Source of the DNA: Cherax quadricarinatus
Lineage: Eukaryota > Arthropoda > Malacostraca > Decapoda > Parastacidae
NCBI RefSeq assembly: GCF_038502225.1
Contig: NC_091382.1
Location: 10,988,602-11,052,601 of the forward strand
Direction of reading: 5' to 3'
DNA: 64,000 bases
In this document: one piece after another, positions 50,265 to 60,296 of the stretch
Numbering within the stretch: the first letter of the stretch is position 1
Layout: the number at the start of each line of letters is the position of its first letter
Made by a program: the position numbers and the translations under genes
Notes under the pieces: model-generated
Database searches by the model: none
The model's input: the letters and a program-made list of their open reading frames with translations, nothing else
What the model was told of the DNA's origin: nothing

Positions 50265-52605
50265 TACAGTGGACCCCCGCATAGCGAACGCCTTGCATAG
50301 CGAACATTCCGCATAGCGAACGCTTTGTCCGCTAAAATTTTGCCCCGCATAGTAGACAAAAACCCGCTCAGCGAACTTCGTTCGAGACGCGTCCAGTGTG
50401 GGCCCTCAGCCAGCCTCACATGTTCCGCCCGTCCCATTGTTTACCAGCTAGCCTCCGCGGTAACATTCAAGCATACACTCGGAATATTTCGTATTATTAC
50501 AGTGTTTTCGGTGCTGTTTGTGGAAAATAAGTGACCATGGGCCCCAAGAAAGCTTCTAGTGCCAACCCTACACCTCAAAGGGTAAGAATACCCATTGAAA
50601 TTAAGAAAGAAATCATTGATAAGTATGAAAGTGGAGTACGTATCACCGACCTGGTCAGGTTGTACAAGAAACCAAAATCAACCATCGCTTCTATTGTGGG
50701 CAAGAAAACGGCAATCAAGGAAGCTGTTGTTGCCAAAGGTTTAACTGTGTTTTCGAAACAAAGATCGCAAGTGATGGAAGATGTTGAGAGACTCTTATTG
50801 GTGTGGATAAATGAAAAACAGCTAGCAGGAGATAGCGTCTCTCAAGCGATCATATGTGAAAAGGCTAGGAAGTTGCATGACGATTTAATTAAAAAAATGC
50901 CTGCAACTAGTGATGATGTGAGTGAATTTAAGGCCAGCAAAGGTTGGTTTGAGAGATTTAAGAAGCGTAGTGGCATCCATAGTGTGATACGGCATGGTGA
51001 GGCTGCCAGTTCGGACCACAAAGCGGCTGAAAAATATGTGCATGAATTCAAGGAGTACATAGAAACTGAAGGACTGGAACCTGAACAAGTGTTTAATTGT
51101 GATGAAACAGGCCTGTTCTGGAAGAAAATGCCAAGCAGGACCTACATTACTCAGGAGGAAAAGGCACTCCCAGGACATAAGCCTATGAAAGACAGGCTTA
51201 CTCTTCTCATGTGTGCCAATGCTACTGGTGATTGCAAAGTTAAGCCTTTATTAGTGTATCACTCTGAAACTCCCAGAGCGTTCAGGCAAAAGAATGTCCT
51301 CAAGGATAATTTGTGTGTGCTGTGGAGGGCAAACAGTAAGGCATGGGTCACTAGGGAATTTTTCTATAACTGGTTACACCATGCATTTGCCCCCAATGTG
51401 AAAGATTACCTAACTGAAAAGAAATTAGACCTTAAGTGCCTCCTGGTGTTAGACAATGCCCCTGGTCATCCTACAGACGTGGCAGAGCGACTTTATGGGG
51501 ACATGAGCTTCATTAAGGTGAAGTTTTTGCCTCCTAATACCACTCCTCTCCTGCAGCCCATGGACCAGCAGGTCATTTCCAACTTCAAGAAACTGTACAC
51601 AAAAGCTCTGTTTCAAAAGTGCTTTGAAGTGACCACAGACACTGGATTGACTCTAAAAGAGTTTTGGAAGGATCACTTTAATATCCTCAGTTGTGTAAAC
51701 CTTATAGGTAAGGCTTGGGAGGGAGTGACTAAGAGAACCTTGAACTCTGCTTGGAAGAAACTGTGGCCAGAATGTGTAGACAAAAGGGATTTTGAAGGGT
51801 TTGAGGCTAACCCTGAGAGGAGTAGTATACCAGTTGAGGAATCAATTGTGGAATTGGGGAAGTCCTTGGGGTTGGAGGTTAGTGGGGAGGATGTGGAAGA
51901 GTTGGTGGAGGAGGACAATGAAGAACTAACCACTGATGAGCTGATAGATCAACTTCAAGAGCAAGAGGCCAGACCTGGGGAAACTGGTTCAGAGGAGGGG
52001 AGAGAGAAATTGAAGGAATTGCCTACTTCAAAGATTAAGGAAATGTGTGCAAAATGGCTTGAAGTGCAAACCTTTTTTGATGAAAATCACCCTCACACAG
52101 CTATTGCAAGCCGTGCTGGTGACTATTACAATGACACTGTTGTGAAACACTTTAGGAAAGTCATAAAGGAACGAGAGGTACAGGCCTCTATGGACAGATA
52201 TGTTGTGCGACAGAGGTCCAGTGACTCTCAAGCTGGTCCTAGTGGTATTAAAAGAAGAAGGGAAGTAACCCCAGAAAAGGACTTGCTACCTCAAGTCCTA
52301 ATGGAAGGGGATTCCCCTTCTAAACACTAACACTCTCTCTCCCCTCCTCCCATCCCATCAATCATCACCAGATCTTCAATAAAAGTAAGTGTCATGTAAT
52401 TGTGCATGCCTTTTTCAGTTTGTGTGTACTAAAATTAACATTTTTTTGTGGTAAAAAAATTTTTTTTCATACTTTTGGGTGTCTTGCACGGATTAATTTT
52501 ATTTCCATTATTTCTTATGGGGAAAATTAATTCGCATAGCGAACATTTCGCATAACGACCAGCCCTCTTGCACGGATTAAGTTCGCTATGCGGGGGTCCA
52601 CTGTA
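50265..52605 (+). mobile_element. Intact Tigger (pogo) DNA transposon
   Basis: Perfect 23-bp terminal inverted repeats (50267-50289 and 52581-52603; begin CAGTGGACCCCCGCATAGCG) are flanked by TA (50265-50266, 52604-52605). Subterminal GCATAGCGAAC motifs recur on the left at about 50279, 50293 and 50310, and on the right at 52531 and 52547; these are candidate transposase-binding repeats. The interior encodes one open transposase. The empty site is visible in Penelope copy B. With intact ends, duplication and ORF this 2,337-bp element is a good candidate for being active or very recently active. Confidence 0.95.
50537..52330 (+). CDS. Tigger-family transposase (597 aa, intact)
   Basis: Start chosen at the ATG in gtgaccATGGG (50537). 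Residues ~5-60 form a psq-type helix-turn-helix (PQRVRIPIEIKKEIIDKYES ... KPKSTIASIVGKKTAI) and ~65-145 a CENP-B/Tc5-type domain (AGDSVSQAIICEKARKL ... KASKGWFERFKKR). The DDE integrase-like core carries FNCDETG (D at ~189), LLVLDNAPGHP (D at ~306) and LLQPMDQQVIS (D at ~343), the DDD triad of pogo/Tigger enzymes. An acidic stretch (SGEDVEELVEEDNEEL) and a C-terminal tail (RQRSSDSQAGPSGIKRRREV, with a basic KRRR likely nuclear signal) follow. It cuts and pastes DNA into TA sites. There are no stops. A poly(A) signal AATAAA lies at 52378. Confidence 0.95.
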   Translation: MGPKKASSANPTPQRVRIPIEIKKEIIDKYESGVRITDLVRLYKKPKSTIASIVGKKTAIKEAVVAKGLTVFSKQRSQVMEDVERLLLVWINEKQLAGDSVSQAIICEKARKLHDDLIKKMPATSDDVSEFKASKGWFERFKKRSGIHSVIRHGEAASSDHKAAEKYVHEFKEYIETEGLEPEQVFNCDETGLFWKKMPSRTYITQEEKALPGHKPMKDRLTLLMCANATGDCKVKPLLVYHSETPRAFRQKNVLKDNLCVLWRANSKAWVTREFFYNWLHHAFAPNVKDYLTEKKLDLKCLLVLDNAPGHPTDVAERLYGDMSFIKVKFLPPNTTPLLQPMDQQVISNFKKLYTKALFQKCFEVTTDTGLTLKEFWKDHFNILSCVNLIGKAWEGVTKRTLNSAWKKLWPECVDKRDFEGFEANPERSSIPVEESIVELGKSLGLEVSGEDVEELVEEDNEELTTDELIDQLQEQEARPGETGSEEGREKLKELPTSKIKEMCAKWLEVQTFFDENHPHTAIASRAGDYYNDTVVKHFRKVIKEREVQASMDRYVVRQRSSDSQAGPSGIKRRREVTPEKDLLPQVLMEGDSPSKH

Positions 52606-53157
52606 TTGTCAGTCCTGCTTGCATATTGGTGTTCTGAAATATGTGTTTGGAGGTCTCTTGATGTTTCGCCCACATATAATTTGTTGCAGTCATTACAAGG
52701 GATTATGTATACCCCTGCAGAGGATGGAGGCTTGTCCTGTCTACTACTGGTGATGTCCTTGATGGTCGTGGTTGTAGAGGTAGATACTTTGAATGATGTT
52801 GGAAACATGTTTGGCAGTGAAGTTGGTTGGGAGGACTATGTATCTCTTCTCGGCAGTGTCTTGTCTGGGTGTGTTGAAGATGTTTAATGCCCGCCGTATG
52901 CAGTCTCTGATGAAGTGACGAGGATAGTGGAGTTTAGGAAATACTTGTTCAATTATAGTGCATTCTTCCTCGAGGAACTCATTGCTATAGATTCTGAGTG
53001 CACGTAGGAAGAAGCATATAATTACACCACATTTAGTTTTGGTGTCGTGGTGAGAGTAGAATTGGAGAAGATGGTTTTGGTTGGTGGGTTTTCGATACAC
53101 TTTAAAAGAAAGTTCGTGGTCAGCTTTGCAGAGCAGAATATAAAGGAAAGGAAGAGT

Positions 53158-53220
53158 GTCGTCGTCGTCGTCGTCGTCTTCTTCTTCTTCTTCTTCTTCT
53201 TCTTCTTCTTCTTCTTCTTC
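53158..53220. repeat. (GTC)n(TTC)n microsatellite in Penelope RT frame (copy A)
   Basis: Six GTC then about fourteen TTC; on the coding (minus) strand it encodes a run of Glu followed by Asp directly after the RT palm domain. Copy B has a shorter GAA run at 55901-55934. Confidence 0.95.
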
Positions 53221-54075
53221 AATTGTGAACTGGATTGAAGGCTCGACCTGGTTGAGCTTGTCTTTGAGAGCTTGAACATTGAAGCGTTTAGGAGTTATGA
53301 GGAGAATGTCGTCAACATAACGGAGCCAGGTGATAGACGAAGGAATAATGGTGGAGAAACGTTCGGCTTCTAGATGTTCCATGTATAGGTTTGCCAGGAC
53401 TGCACTTAGTGGCGAACCCATGGGTAGTCCAAAAGTCTGCTGAAAGAGGTGATTTTCGAAAGAGAAACACGTAAAGCCAACACATAGTTCAACAAGGTCG
53501 ATGAAATCGCTGGCTGGAATGGGAAGATCAAGTGAATCGTCAATTTTCCTGCGCAAGAGATCGATGGCTTGTGTAGTAGTTAGTTTGGTGAATAGGGAAG
53601 TCACGTCAAGGCTGGAAAGTTTCTTGTTCCTGATGTTGATGTTGCGAATGTGATTGAGAAGATCACCCGAGTGTTTGAGATGTGCTGGACTGATAGTGGC
53701 CAAGAGTTTAGAGGTGTTTTGCGAGAATTCCTGAGAGCTGGTGGGGAGCACTGCCTATTCCCGAGGATATAGGCCTCAGTGGGATACCAGGCTTGTGAGT
53801 CTGGCAGGTCTGGGGTTGCTGGGCATGGTGTGCAGAAGTTTCTTCTCTTGTTCTGAGCCCCTCAGAATGCGGCGAGTCCTTTGAAGAAAAGTTTTAGTAA
53901 GGTTGTCCACTTGGTTATTTGTGAGAGGTTTGTAGGTATCTGGGTCATTAAGTAGATTGAGCATTTTGTTCCTGTAATCGTCAGTGTTCATGATAACAAC
54001 ACCATCTCCTTTATCAGCGGTGGTGGCCCTGATGGTCATGTCTTGTGCTAAACCTTTGAGTGCATTGATGTAACG

Positions 54076-54258
54076 TCGAGGTATGACTAGGTTAGGTAAG
54101 GTTCGTCAGGAAACAGGACAAATGTTTCCTGACGCGGGTCTTGGTCAGATGATGACCCGCCTTTGGAGCTTTTGGTCATCTGACCGAGGCCTTCCGCTGG
54201 CTTACCGGTCCACCCCTTTAAAAATTATGGTCATTTATAACCTTCTCGAGGTATGACT
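54076..54258 (-). mobile_element. 157-bp structured SINE with 13-bp target duplication
   Basis: Perfect direct repeats tcgaggtatgact at 54076-54088 and 54246-54258 enclose 54089-54245. In sense (minus) it reads GAAGGTTATAAATGACCATA ... AAAGGGGTGGACCGG ... and ends in (CCTTA)(CCTAACCT), a telomere-like TAACC tail. Hairpins: GATGACC/GGTCATC, CGGGTC/GACCCG and CGTCAGGAAACA/TGTTTCCTGACG. No pol III box is obvious. Copy B of the host element at 55010-55030 shows the empty site. The retroposition-style duplication supports a SINE rather than a DNA MITE. Confidence 0.88.
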
Positions 54259-54720
54259 GGGGAGCTGCGTGTTGATGGCTGCTGAGATGATGCCTTGAAG
54301 ATAGCCTTTTTGGAAGTCGGAGTCATTGTCTGTAGTTTTTGGCGATGAAATTGAGGTCTTGTTTTGGTTTCGTAATTCCTGTTGTGAATTTGAGGCCTAA
54401 GCTGAGGGCTTGAGTTTCTGTGGTTGACAGTGGACGAGATGAAAGATTTTGAATAATTTCAGGTCTTCCTAAACTTTTCCAATTACTATTATCGCAGAGT
54501 GTTTGTAGTTTCCTAGCAAGTCTGATCTTCTGTTGAACATTCGCTGTGGTAACTCTGCTGCGAATGATTTCTGTGGTGCTTCTGTTCATGTTGTCTCGGT
54601 GTTGTGCCTAGTGTTTTGGCTTGGAGAAAAGCTTCCTTTGTAGCATTGTTTAAGTCATCTGCACACTCTTCAAGGTAGGTCCGAGCTGTAGCGGAGAAAG
54701 GTGGTTTGATGTTGGCAATT

Positions 54721-54768
54721 TGAGGAGGAGGAGGAGGAGGAGGAGGAGTAGTAGTAGTAGTAGTAGAT
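54721..54768. repeat. (GGA)n(GTA)n microsatellite in Penelope N-terminus
   Basis: GAGGAGGAGG followed by AGTAGTAGTAG; encodes Pro and Thr runs on the coding (minus) strand. Confidence 0.9.
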
Positions 54769-54895
54769 CTTGGTAAGACCATTTCTTGGATGCAATCACG
54801 AAGAAAATTGTCTGTTGCGAAGTGAGTAAGCTTTTAGAAGAAAGTCTATGTATTCTCTGTGTGAAGGATCCATTTCTACTGCAGTGTTTGACATG

Positions 54896-55904
54896 AAACC
54901 AAAACAAGATGTCAATTTCATCGCCAAAAACTACACACACAATGACTCCGACTTCCAAAAAGGCTATCTTCAAGGCATCATCTCAGCAGCCATCTCAACA
55001 CGCAGCTCCCCAGTCATACCTCGACGTTATATCAATGCACTGAAAGGTTTAGCAGAAGATATGACCATCAGGGTCACCACCGGTGATAAAGGAGGTGGTG
55101 GTGTTATCATGAACACTGACGATTACAGGAACAAAATGCTCAATCTACTTAATGACCCAGATACCTACAAACCTCTCACAACTAACCAAGTGGACAAGTT
55201 TACTAAAACTTTTGTTCAAAGGACTTGTCGCATTCTGAGGGGCTCAGAACAAGGGAAGAAACTTGTGCACACCATGCCCAGCAACCCCAGACCTGCCAGA
55301 ATGTACGGCCTGCCAAAGACTCGCAAGCCTGGTATCCCACTGAGGCCCATATTTTCGGGAATGGGCAGTGCTCCCCACCAGCTCTCAGGAATTCTTGCAA
55401 AACACCTCTTTAAACTCTTGGGCACTATCAGTCCAGCACATCTCAAACACTCGGGTGATTTTCTCAATCGCATTCGCAACATCAACATCAGGAACAAGAA
55501 ACTTTCCAGTCTTGACGTGACTTTCCTATTCATCAAAGTACCTATTACACAAGCCATCGATCTCTTGCGCAGGAAAATTGACGATTCACTTGATCTTCCC
55601 ATTCCAGCCAGCGATTTCATCGACCTTGTTGAACTATGTGTTGGCTTTACGTGTTTCTCTTTCGAAAATCACCTCTTTCAGCAGACTTTTGGACTACCCA
55701 TGGGTTCGCCACTCAGTTCAGTCATGGCGAACCTATACATGGAACATGTAGAATCTGAACGTTTCTCTACCATTATTCCTTCGTCTATCACCTGGCTCCG
55801 TTATGTTGACGACATTCTCCTCATAACTCCTAAACGCTTCAATGTTCAAGCTCTCCAAGACAAGCTCAATCAGGTCGAGCCTTCAATCCAGTTCACACTT
55901 GAAG

Positions 55905-55935
<31 letters not shown>

Positions 55936-56990
55936 TGACGATACTTTTCCTTTCCTTGATGTTCTGCTCTGCAAAGCTGACCACGAACTTTGTTTTAAAG
56001 TGTATCGAAAACCCACCAACCAAAATGATCTTGTCCACTTTTACTCTCACCACGACACCAAAACCAAATGTGGTGTAATTATAGGCTTTTTCCTACGTGC
56101 ACTCAGAATCTGCAGCAATGACTTCCTTGAGGAAGAATTCACTATAATTGAACAAGTATTTCCTAAACTCCACTATCCTCGTCAGTTCATCAGAGACTGC
56201 AGACGGCGGGCATTAAACATCTTTAACACACCCAGAGAAGACACTGCCGAGAAGAGATACATAGTCCTCCCAACCAACTTCACTGCCAAACATGTTTCCA
56301 ACATCTTTGCCAAAACATCATTCCAAGTATCTACGTCCACAACCCCGACCATCAAGGACATCACCAGTAGTAGACAGGACAAGTCTCCATCCTCTGCAGG
56401 GGTATACATAATCCCTTGTAATGACTGCAACAAATTATGTGGGCGAAACATCAAGAGACCTCCAAACACATATTTCAGACCACCAATATGCAAGCAGGAC
56501 TGACGATGCAAGGAATGCCTGTGTACAATATCGCAATTCACACAACCATTTAATTAACTACAGAAACTCAAGACTTATAGCCACAGAAGACAACCCTCGA
56601 TACAGAAGAATCCTGGAATCATCGCTCATCTCTACAACCAACAATTTCAACCAGAACAATGGCTTCTATAACCTAGCTGAACCACTTGCCAAGAAACTTC
56701 TTCATCGCTATCCGACATGAGAACATAGAACACTGCAGAAGGTCTACTCACAACTTGTCCAATACCCCTGCCAAACTACCCAAGACTATAACCCCACCCG
56801 GTAGATCATCAGATGCAGCATTCTCCACCTGACCTCAACATTCTGACTATATAAATACTCCCGTACCTTCCAACCCCAGGTAGATCCGTGTGTGACTTGA
56901 AAAAGCCCACTGTGTGGGTGAAACTTTGTCAATAAAGGATCACATTATAATGCATTTGTTTATATTTCCATTGTGTCGGTATTTTATACC
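54896..56990 (+). mobile_element. Penelope-like element copy B, 5'-truncated
   Basis: Plus strand, beginning inside the ORF at KPKQDVNFIAKNY (54899) directly at the 5' edge of inverted copy A. It runs through RT and GIY-YIG to the shared end ATAAAGGATCACATTATAATGC (56934-56955) and ATTTCCATTGTGTCGG. It lacks the N-terminal ~150 codons. The two copies are about 93-95 percent similar by eye. Head-to-head and tandem arrangements are known for Penelope-like elements. Confidence 0.9.
54899..56720 (+). pseudogene. Penelope-like copy B: reverse transcriptase and GIY-YIG endonuclease, one frameshift
   Basis: An open frame of about 530 codons (54899-56503) covers the RT: GDKGGGGVIMNTDDYRN, RMYGLPKTRKPGIPLRPIF, SSLDVTFLFIKVPITQAID, FGLPMGSPLSSVMANLYME, WLRYVDDILLITPKR, a Glu-rich tract, VYRKPTNQNDLVHFYSHH, then CNDCNKL. 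A 2-base loss at about 56437 (aaattatgtggg; copy A has two more bases, TA) shifts the GIY-YIG part into the frame 56421-56720 (GETSRDLQTHISDHQYASR, NYRNSRLIATEDN, LAKKLLHRYPT). The first ATG in the frame (54848) belongs to the inverted junction and is not a native start. All RT catalytic residues are present. Inactive through truncation and frameshift. Confidence 0.9.
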
Positions 56991-57189
56991 ATTTATTTCC
57001 AGAATGATTGTGTCACCAGCGAGATGAAGGGATTATTTACATAAATATAATTTATTTAATTTCTTTTTAGGAAGGAATAGGTGTGAATTATTAATGAATG
57101 GGATTGCAAGTTTGTTGCATTGTCTAGTTAGCAATTTATAACAATTTGCGTAGATGTGCATTAATTGGGTAATTCATTATTTTTTGAAG
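56991..57189. other. Short AT-rich spacer
   Basis: Between Penelope copy B and the 3' end of CR1-like copy 2; nothing recognised. Confidence 0.5.
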
Positions 57190-57231
57190 ATGGTGGTTTA
57201 CCTGGAGTTTACCTGGAGAGAGTTCCGGGGG

Positions 57232-59560
57232 TCAAAGCCCCCGCGGCCCGGTCTGTGACCAGGCCTCCTGGTGGATCAGAGCCTGATCAACCAGGCTGTT
57301 GCTGCTGGCTGCACGCAAACCAACGTACGAGCCACAGCCCGGCTGATCCGGAACTGACTTTAGGTGCTTGTCCAGTGCCAGCTTGAAGACTGCCAGGGGT
57401 CTGTTGGTAATCCCCCTTATGTGTCCTGGGAGGCAGTTGAACAGTCTCGGGCCCCTGACACTTATTGTATGGTCTCTTAACGTGCTAGTGACACCCCTGT
57501 TTTTCATTGGGGGGATGGTGCATCGTCTGCCAAGTCTTTTGCTTTCGTAGTGAGTGATTTTCGTGTGCAAGTTCGGTACTAGTCCCTCTAGGATTTTCCA
57601 GGTGTATATAATCGTGTATCTCTCCCTCGTGCGTTCCAGGGAATACAGGTTTAGGAACCTCAAGCGCTCCCAATAATTGAGGTGTTTTATCTCCGTTATG
57701 TGTGCCGTGAAAGTTCTCTGTACATTTTGTAGGTCGGCAATTTCACCTGCCTTGAAAGGTGCTGTTAGTGTGCAGCAATATTCCAGCCTAGATAGAACAA
57801 GTGACCTGAAGAGTGTCATCATGGGCTTGGCCTCCCTAGTTTTGAAGGTTCTCATTATCCATCCTGTCATTTTTCTAGCAGATGCGATTGATACAATGTT
57901 ATGGTCCTTGAAGGTGAGATCCTCCGACATGATCACTCCCAGGTGTTTGACGTTTGTGTTTCGCTCTATTTTGTGGCCAGAATTTGTTTTGTACTCTGAT
58001 GAAGATTTAATTTCCTCATGTTTACCATATCTGAGTAATTGAAATTTCTCATCGTTGAACTTCATATTGTTTTCTGCAGCCCACTGAAAGATTTGGTTGA
58101 TGTCTGCCTGGAGCTTTGCAGTGTCTGCAATGGAAGACACTGTCATGCAGATTCGGGTGTCATCTGCAAAGGAAGACACGGTGCTGTGGCTGACATCCTT
58201 GTCTATGTCGGATATGAGGATGAGGAAAAAGATGGGAGCGAGTACTGTGCCTTGTGGAACAGAGCTTTTCACCGTAGCTGCCTCGGACTTTACTCTGTTG
58301 ACGACTACTCTGTGTTCTGTTAGTGAGGAAATTATAGATCCATCGACCGACTTTTCCTGTTATTCCTTTAGCACGCATTTTGTGCGCTATTACGCCATGG
58401 TCACACTTGTCGAAGGCTTTTGCAAAGTCTGTATATATTACATCTGCATTCTTTTTGTCTTCTAGTGCATTTAGGACCTTGTCGTAGTGGTCCAATAGTT
58501 GAGACAGACAGGAGCGACCTGTTCTAAACCCATGTTGCCCTGGGTTGTGTAACTGATGGGTTTCTAGATGGGTGGTGATCTTGCTTCTTAGGACCCTTTC
58601 AAAGATTTTTATGATATGGGATGTTAGTGCTATTGGTCTGTAATTCTTTGCTGTTGCTTTACTGCCCCCTTTGTGGAGTGGGGCTATGTCTGTTGTTTTT
58701 AGTAACTGTGGGACGACCCCCCCCCCCCCGTGTCCGTGCTCCCTCTCCATAGGATGGAGAAGGCTCGTGATAGGGGCTTCTTGCAGTTCTTGATGAACAC
58801 AGAGTTCCACGAGTCTGGCCCTGGGGCAGAGTGCATGGGCATGTCATTTATCGCCTGTTCGAAGTCATTTGGCGTCAGGATAACATCGGATAGGCTTGTG
58901 TTAATCAAATTTTGTGGCTCTCATCAAAAATTCATTTTGATCTGAGACTCTCAGTCTGGTTAGCGGCTTGCTAAAAACCGAGTCATATTTGGACTTGAGT
59001 AGCTCACTCATTTCCTTGCTGTCATCTGTGTAGGACCCATCTTGTTTAAGTAGGGGCCCAATACTGGACATTGTTCTCGATTTTGATTTGGCATAGGAGA
59101 AGAAATACTTTGGGTTTCTTTCGATTTCATTTATGGCTTTTAGTTCTTCCCGCGATTCCTGACTCCTAAAGGATTCTTTTAGCTTAAGTTCGATGCTTGC
59201 TATTTCTCTGACCAGTGTCTCCCTACGCATTTCAGATATATTGACCTCTTTTAGCCGCTCTGTTATTCTTTTCCGTCGCCTGTAAAGGGAGCGCCTGTCT
59301 CTTTCTGTTTTACATCTACTCCTCCTTTTTCTTAGAGGAATAAGCCTTGTGGATACATCGAGTGCCACAGAGTTAATCTGTTCTAGGCATAAGTTGGGGT
59401 CTGTGTTGCTTAGTATATCTTCCCAGCTTATATCGGTTAGGACTTGGTTTACTTGGTCCCACTTTGTTTTTGTTATTGAAGTTGAATTTGGTGAATGCTC
59501 CCTCGTGACTAATCTCATTATGTCGCTCTGGGGCTCCGCGCATACATGACTGAACCTCAA
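57232..59560 (-). pseudogene. CR1-like LINE copy 2: linker and reverse transcriptase
   Basis: Minus strand frames: 59560-58901 (linker, LRKRRSRCKTERDRRSLYRRRKR, NPKYFFSYAKSKSRTMSSIGPLL), 58908-58740 (LTPNDFEQAINDMPMHSAPGPDSWNSVF), 58727-58330 (TTDIAPLHKGGSKATAKNYRPIAL, HGFRTGRSCLSQLLDHYD, VIYTDFAKAFDKCDHG) and 58272-57232. The last is a 346-codon frame with SSVPQGTVLAPIFFLILISDI, SFADDTRICM, HLGVIMSEDLTFKDH, LEYCCTL, HLNYWERLRFLNLYSLERTRERY and DQPGCGSYVGL. Breaks sit at a poly-C run (58718-58729) and at about 58300. Catalytic FADD is intact. Confidence 0.88.
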
Positions 59561-60240
59561 TTATGTTGTGATCTGAGTATATTGTTTTTGATATGGTGAT
59601 ATTTCTTATCAGATCATCATTGTTAGTGAAGATGAGGTCTAGTGTATTCTCCAGTCTAGTAGGCTCTATTATTTGCTGGTTTAAATTGAATTTTGTGCAG
59701 AGATTTAAAAGCTCGCGTGAGTGTGAGTTTTCATCAGAGCTGCCTCCTGGTGTTATTACTGCAACAATATTATTTGCTATATTCCTTCATTTTAGGTGCC
59801 TTAAGTTGAAGTCCCCCAGGAGCAAGATGTTGGGTGCAGGAGCTGGAAGATTTTCCAGACAGTGGTCAATTTTTAACAGCTGTTCTTGGAATTGCTGGGA
59901 TGTTGCATCCGGAGGCTTGTAGACTACCACAATGACTAGGTTTTGGTTCTCGACCTTTACTGCTAAAACTTCCACTACATCATTTGAGGCATTAAGCAGT
60001 TCTGTGCAAACAAGTGACTCTGCAATGTACAGGCCAGGCCCCCCCCGCCCCCAATTTTGCCTGTTCACTCTGTCACATCTGTATAGGTTGTAACCTGGGA
60101 TCCATATTTCTTTGTCCAAGTGATCCTTTATGTGGGTCTCAGTGAAAGCCGCGAACATTGCCTTTGCCTCTGCAAGCAGTCCACGGATGAAAGGTATTTT
60201 GTTGTTTGTTGCTGGCTTTAGACCCTGTATATTTGCAAAG
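59560..60240 (-). pseudogene. CR1-like LINE copy 2: AP endonuclease
   Basis: Minus strand: FANIQGLKPATNNKIPFIRG (60235-60176), AMFAAFTETHIKDHLDKEIWIPGYNLYRCDRVNRQ (60158-60060), LVIVVVYKPPDAT and APAPNILLLGDFNLRHLK (59940-59790). Continued in other frames to RLENTLDLIFTNNDD and TIYSDHNII (59660-59560). The GDFN and SDHN catalytic blocks are present. A run of nine C with interruptions (60040-60051) and a stop after LRHLK break the frame. Confidence 0.85.
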
Positions 60241-60296
60241 AAGAATGTTATCGGACTGGTGGTATTGTTGGTACTGGGGGGATTTTTTTTCCGGCA

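Larger units (their letters stand above)
50053..52743 (-). pseudogene. Penelope-like copy A: GIY-YIG endonuclease, split by Tigger
   Basis: Minus strand: SAGVYIIPCNDCNKLYVGETSRDLQTHISEHQYASRTDN (52720-52610; GIY-YIG core GVYII...LYVG, catalytic R and H/E nearby) is cut by the Tigger. It resumes at 50264-50053 with ACVQHRNSHNNLINYRNSRLI and ends in LAKKLLHRYPT. Compared with copy B (56500-56520), the insertion added only the transposon and one extra TA. The endonuclease nicks target DNA to prime reverse transcription in this family. Confidence 0.88.
52744..54782 (-). pseudogene. Penelope-like copy A: N-terminus and reverse transcriptase
   Basis: Minus strand: N-terminal frames 54782-54323 (Pro-run from a GGA/GGT repeat, then QALSLGLKFTTGITKPKQDLNFIAKNY), 54039-53776 (TIRATTADKGDGVVIMNTDDYRNKML) and 53751-52744. 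The last holds the RT (SLDVTSLFTKLTTTQAIDLLRRKI, FGLPMGSPLSAVLANLYMEHLE, WLRYVDDILLITPKRF) and a poly-Glu/Asp tract (about residues 180-200) from a (TTC)n(GTC)n microsatellite at 53158-53220. The SINE insertion and frame changes at about 53770 and 54300 disrupt it. YVDD is intact. Confidence 0.88.
49804..54895 (-). mobile_element. Penelope-like element copy A, split by a Tigger and a SINE
   Basis: Minus strand. The 3' end carries GTCAATAAAGGATCACATT...GCATTTGTG (complement of 49808-49840) and an ACCCACTGTGTGGGT hairpin region, both shared with copy B. Coding runs from about 54782 (N-terminus) to 50053, with RT and a GIY-YIG endonuclease. Insertions: Tigger 50267-52603 in the GIY-YIG domain and the 157-bp SINE at 54089-54245. 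Without them it is about 2.6 kb. Its 5' end abuts the 5' end of copy B at about 54895 in head-to-head orientation. RT plus C-terminal GIY-YIG is diagnostic of Penelope-like elements, which are distinct from LINEs and LTR elements. Confidence 0.9.

Noticed and set aside
53047..53238. Plus-strand frame with poly-Val/poly-Phe
   Set aside because: It is the reverse of the GAA/GAC microsatellite in the Penelope RT, not a membrane protein.
54248..54895. Native start of Penelope copy B at ATG 54848
   Set aside because: The sequence before 54896 is the inverted 5' part of copy A; copy B is 5'-truncated and the upstream ATG is fortuitous.
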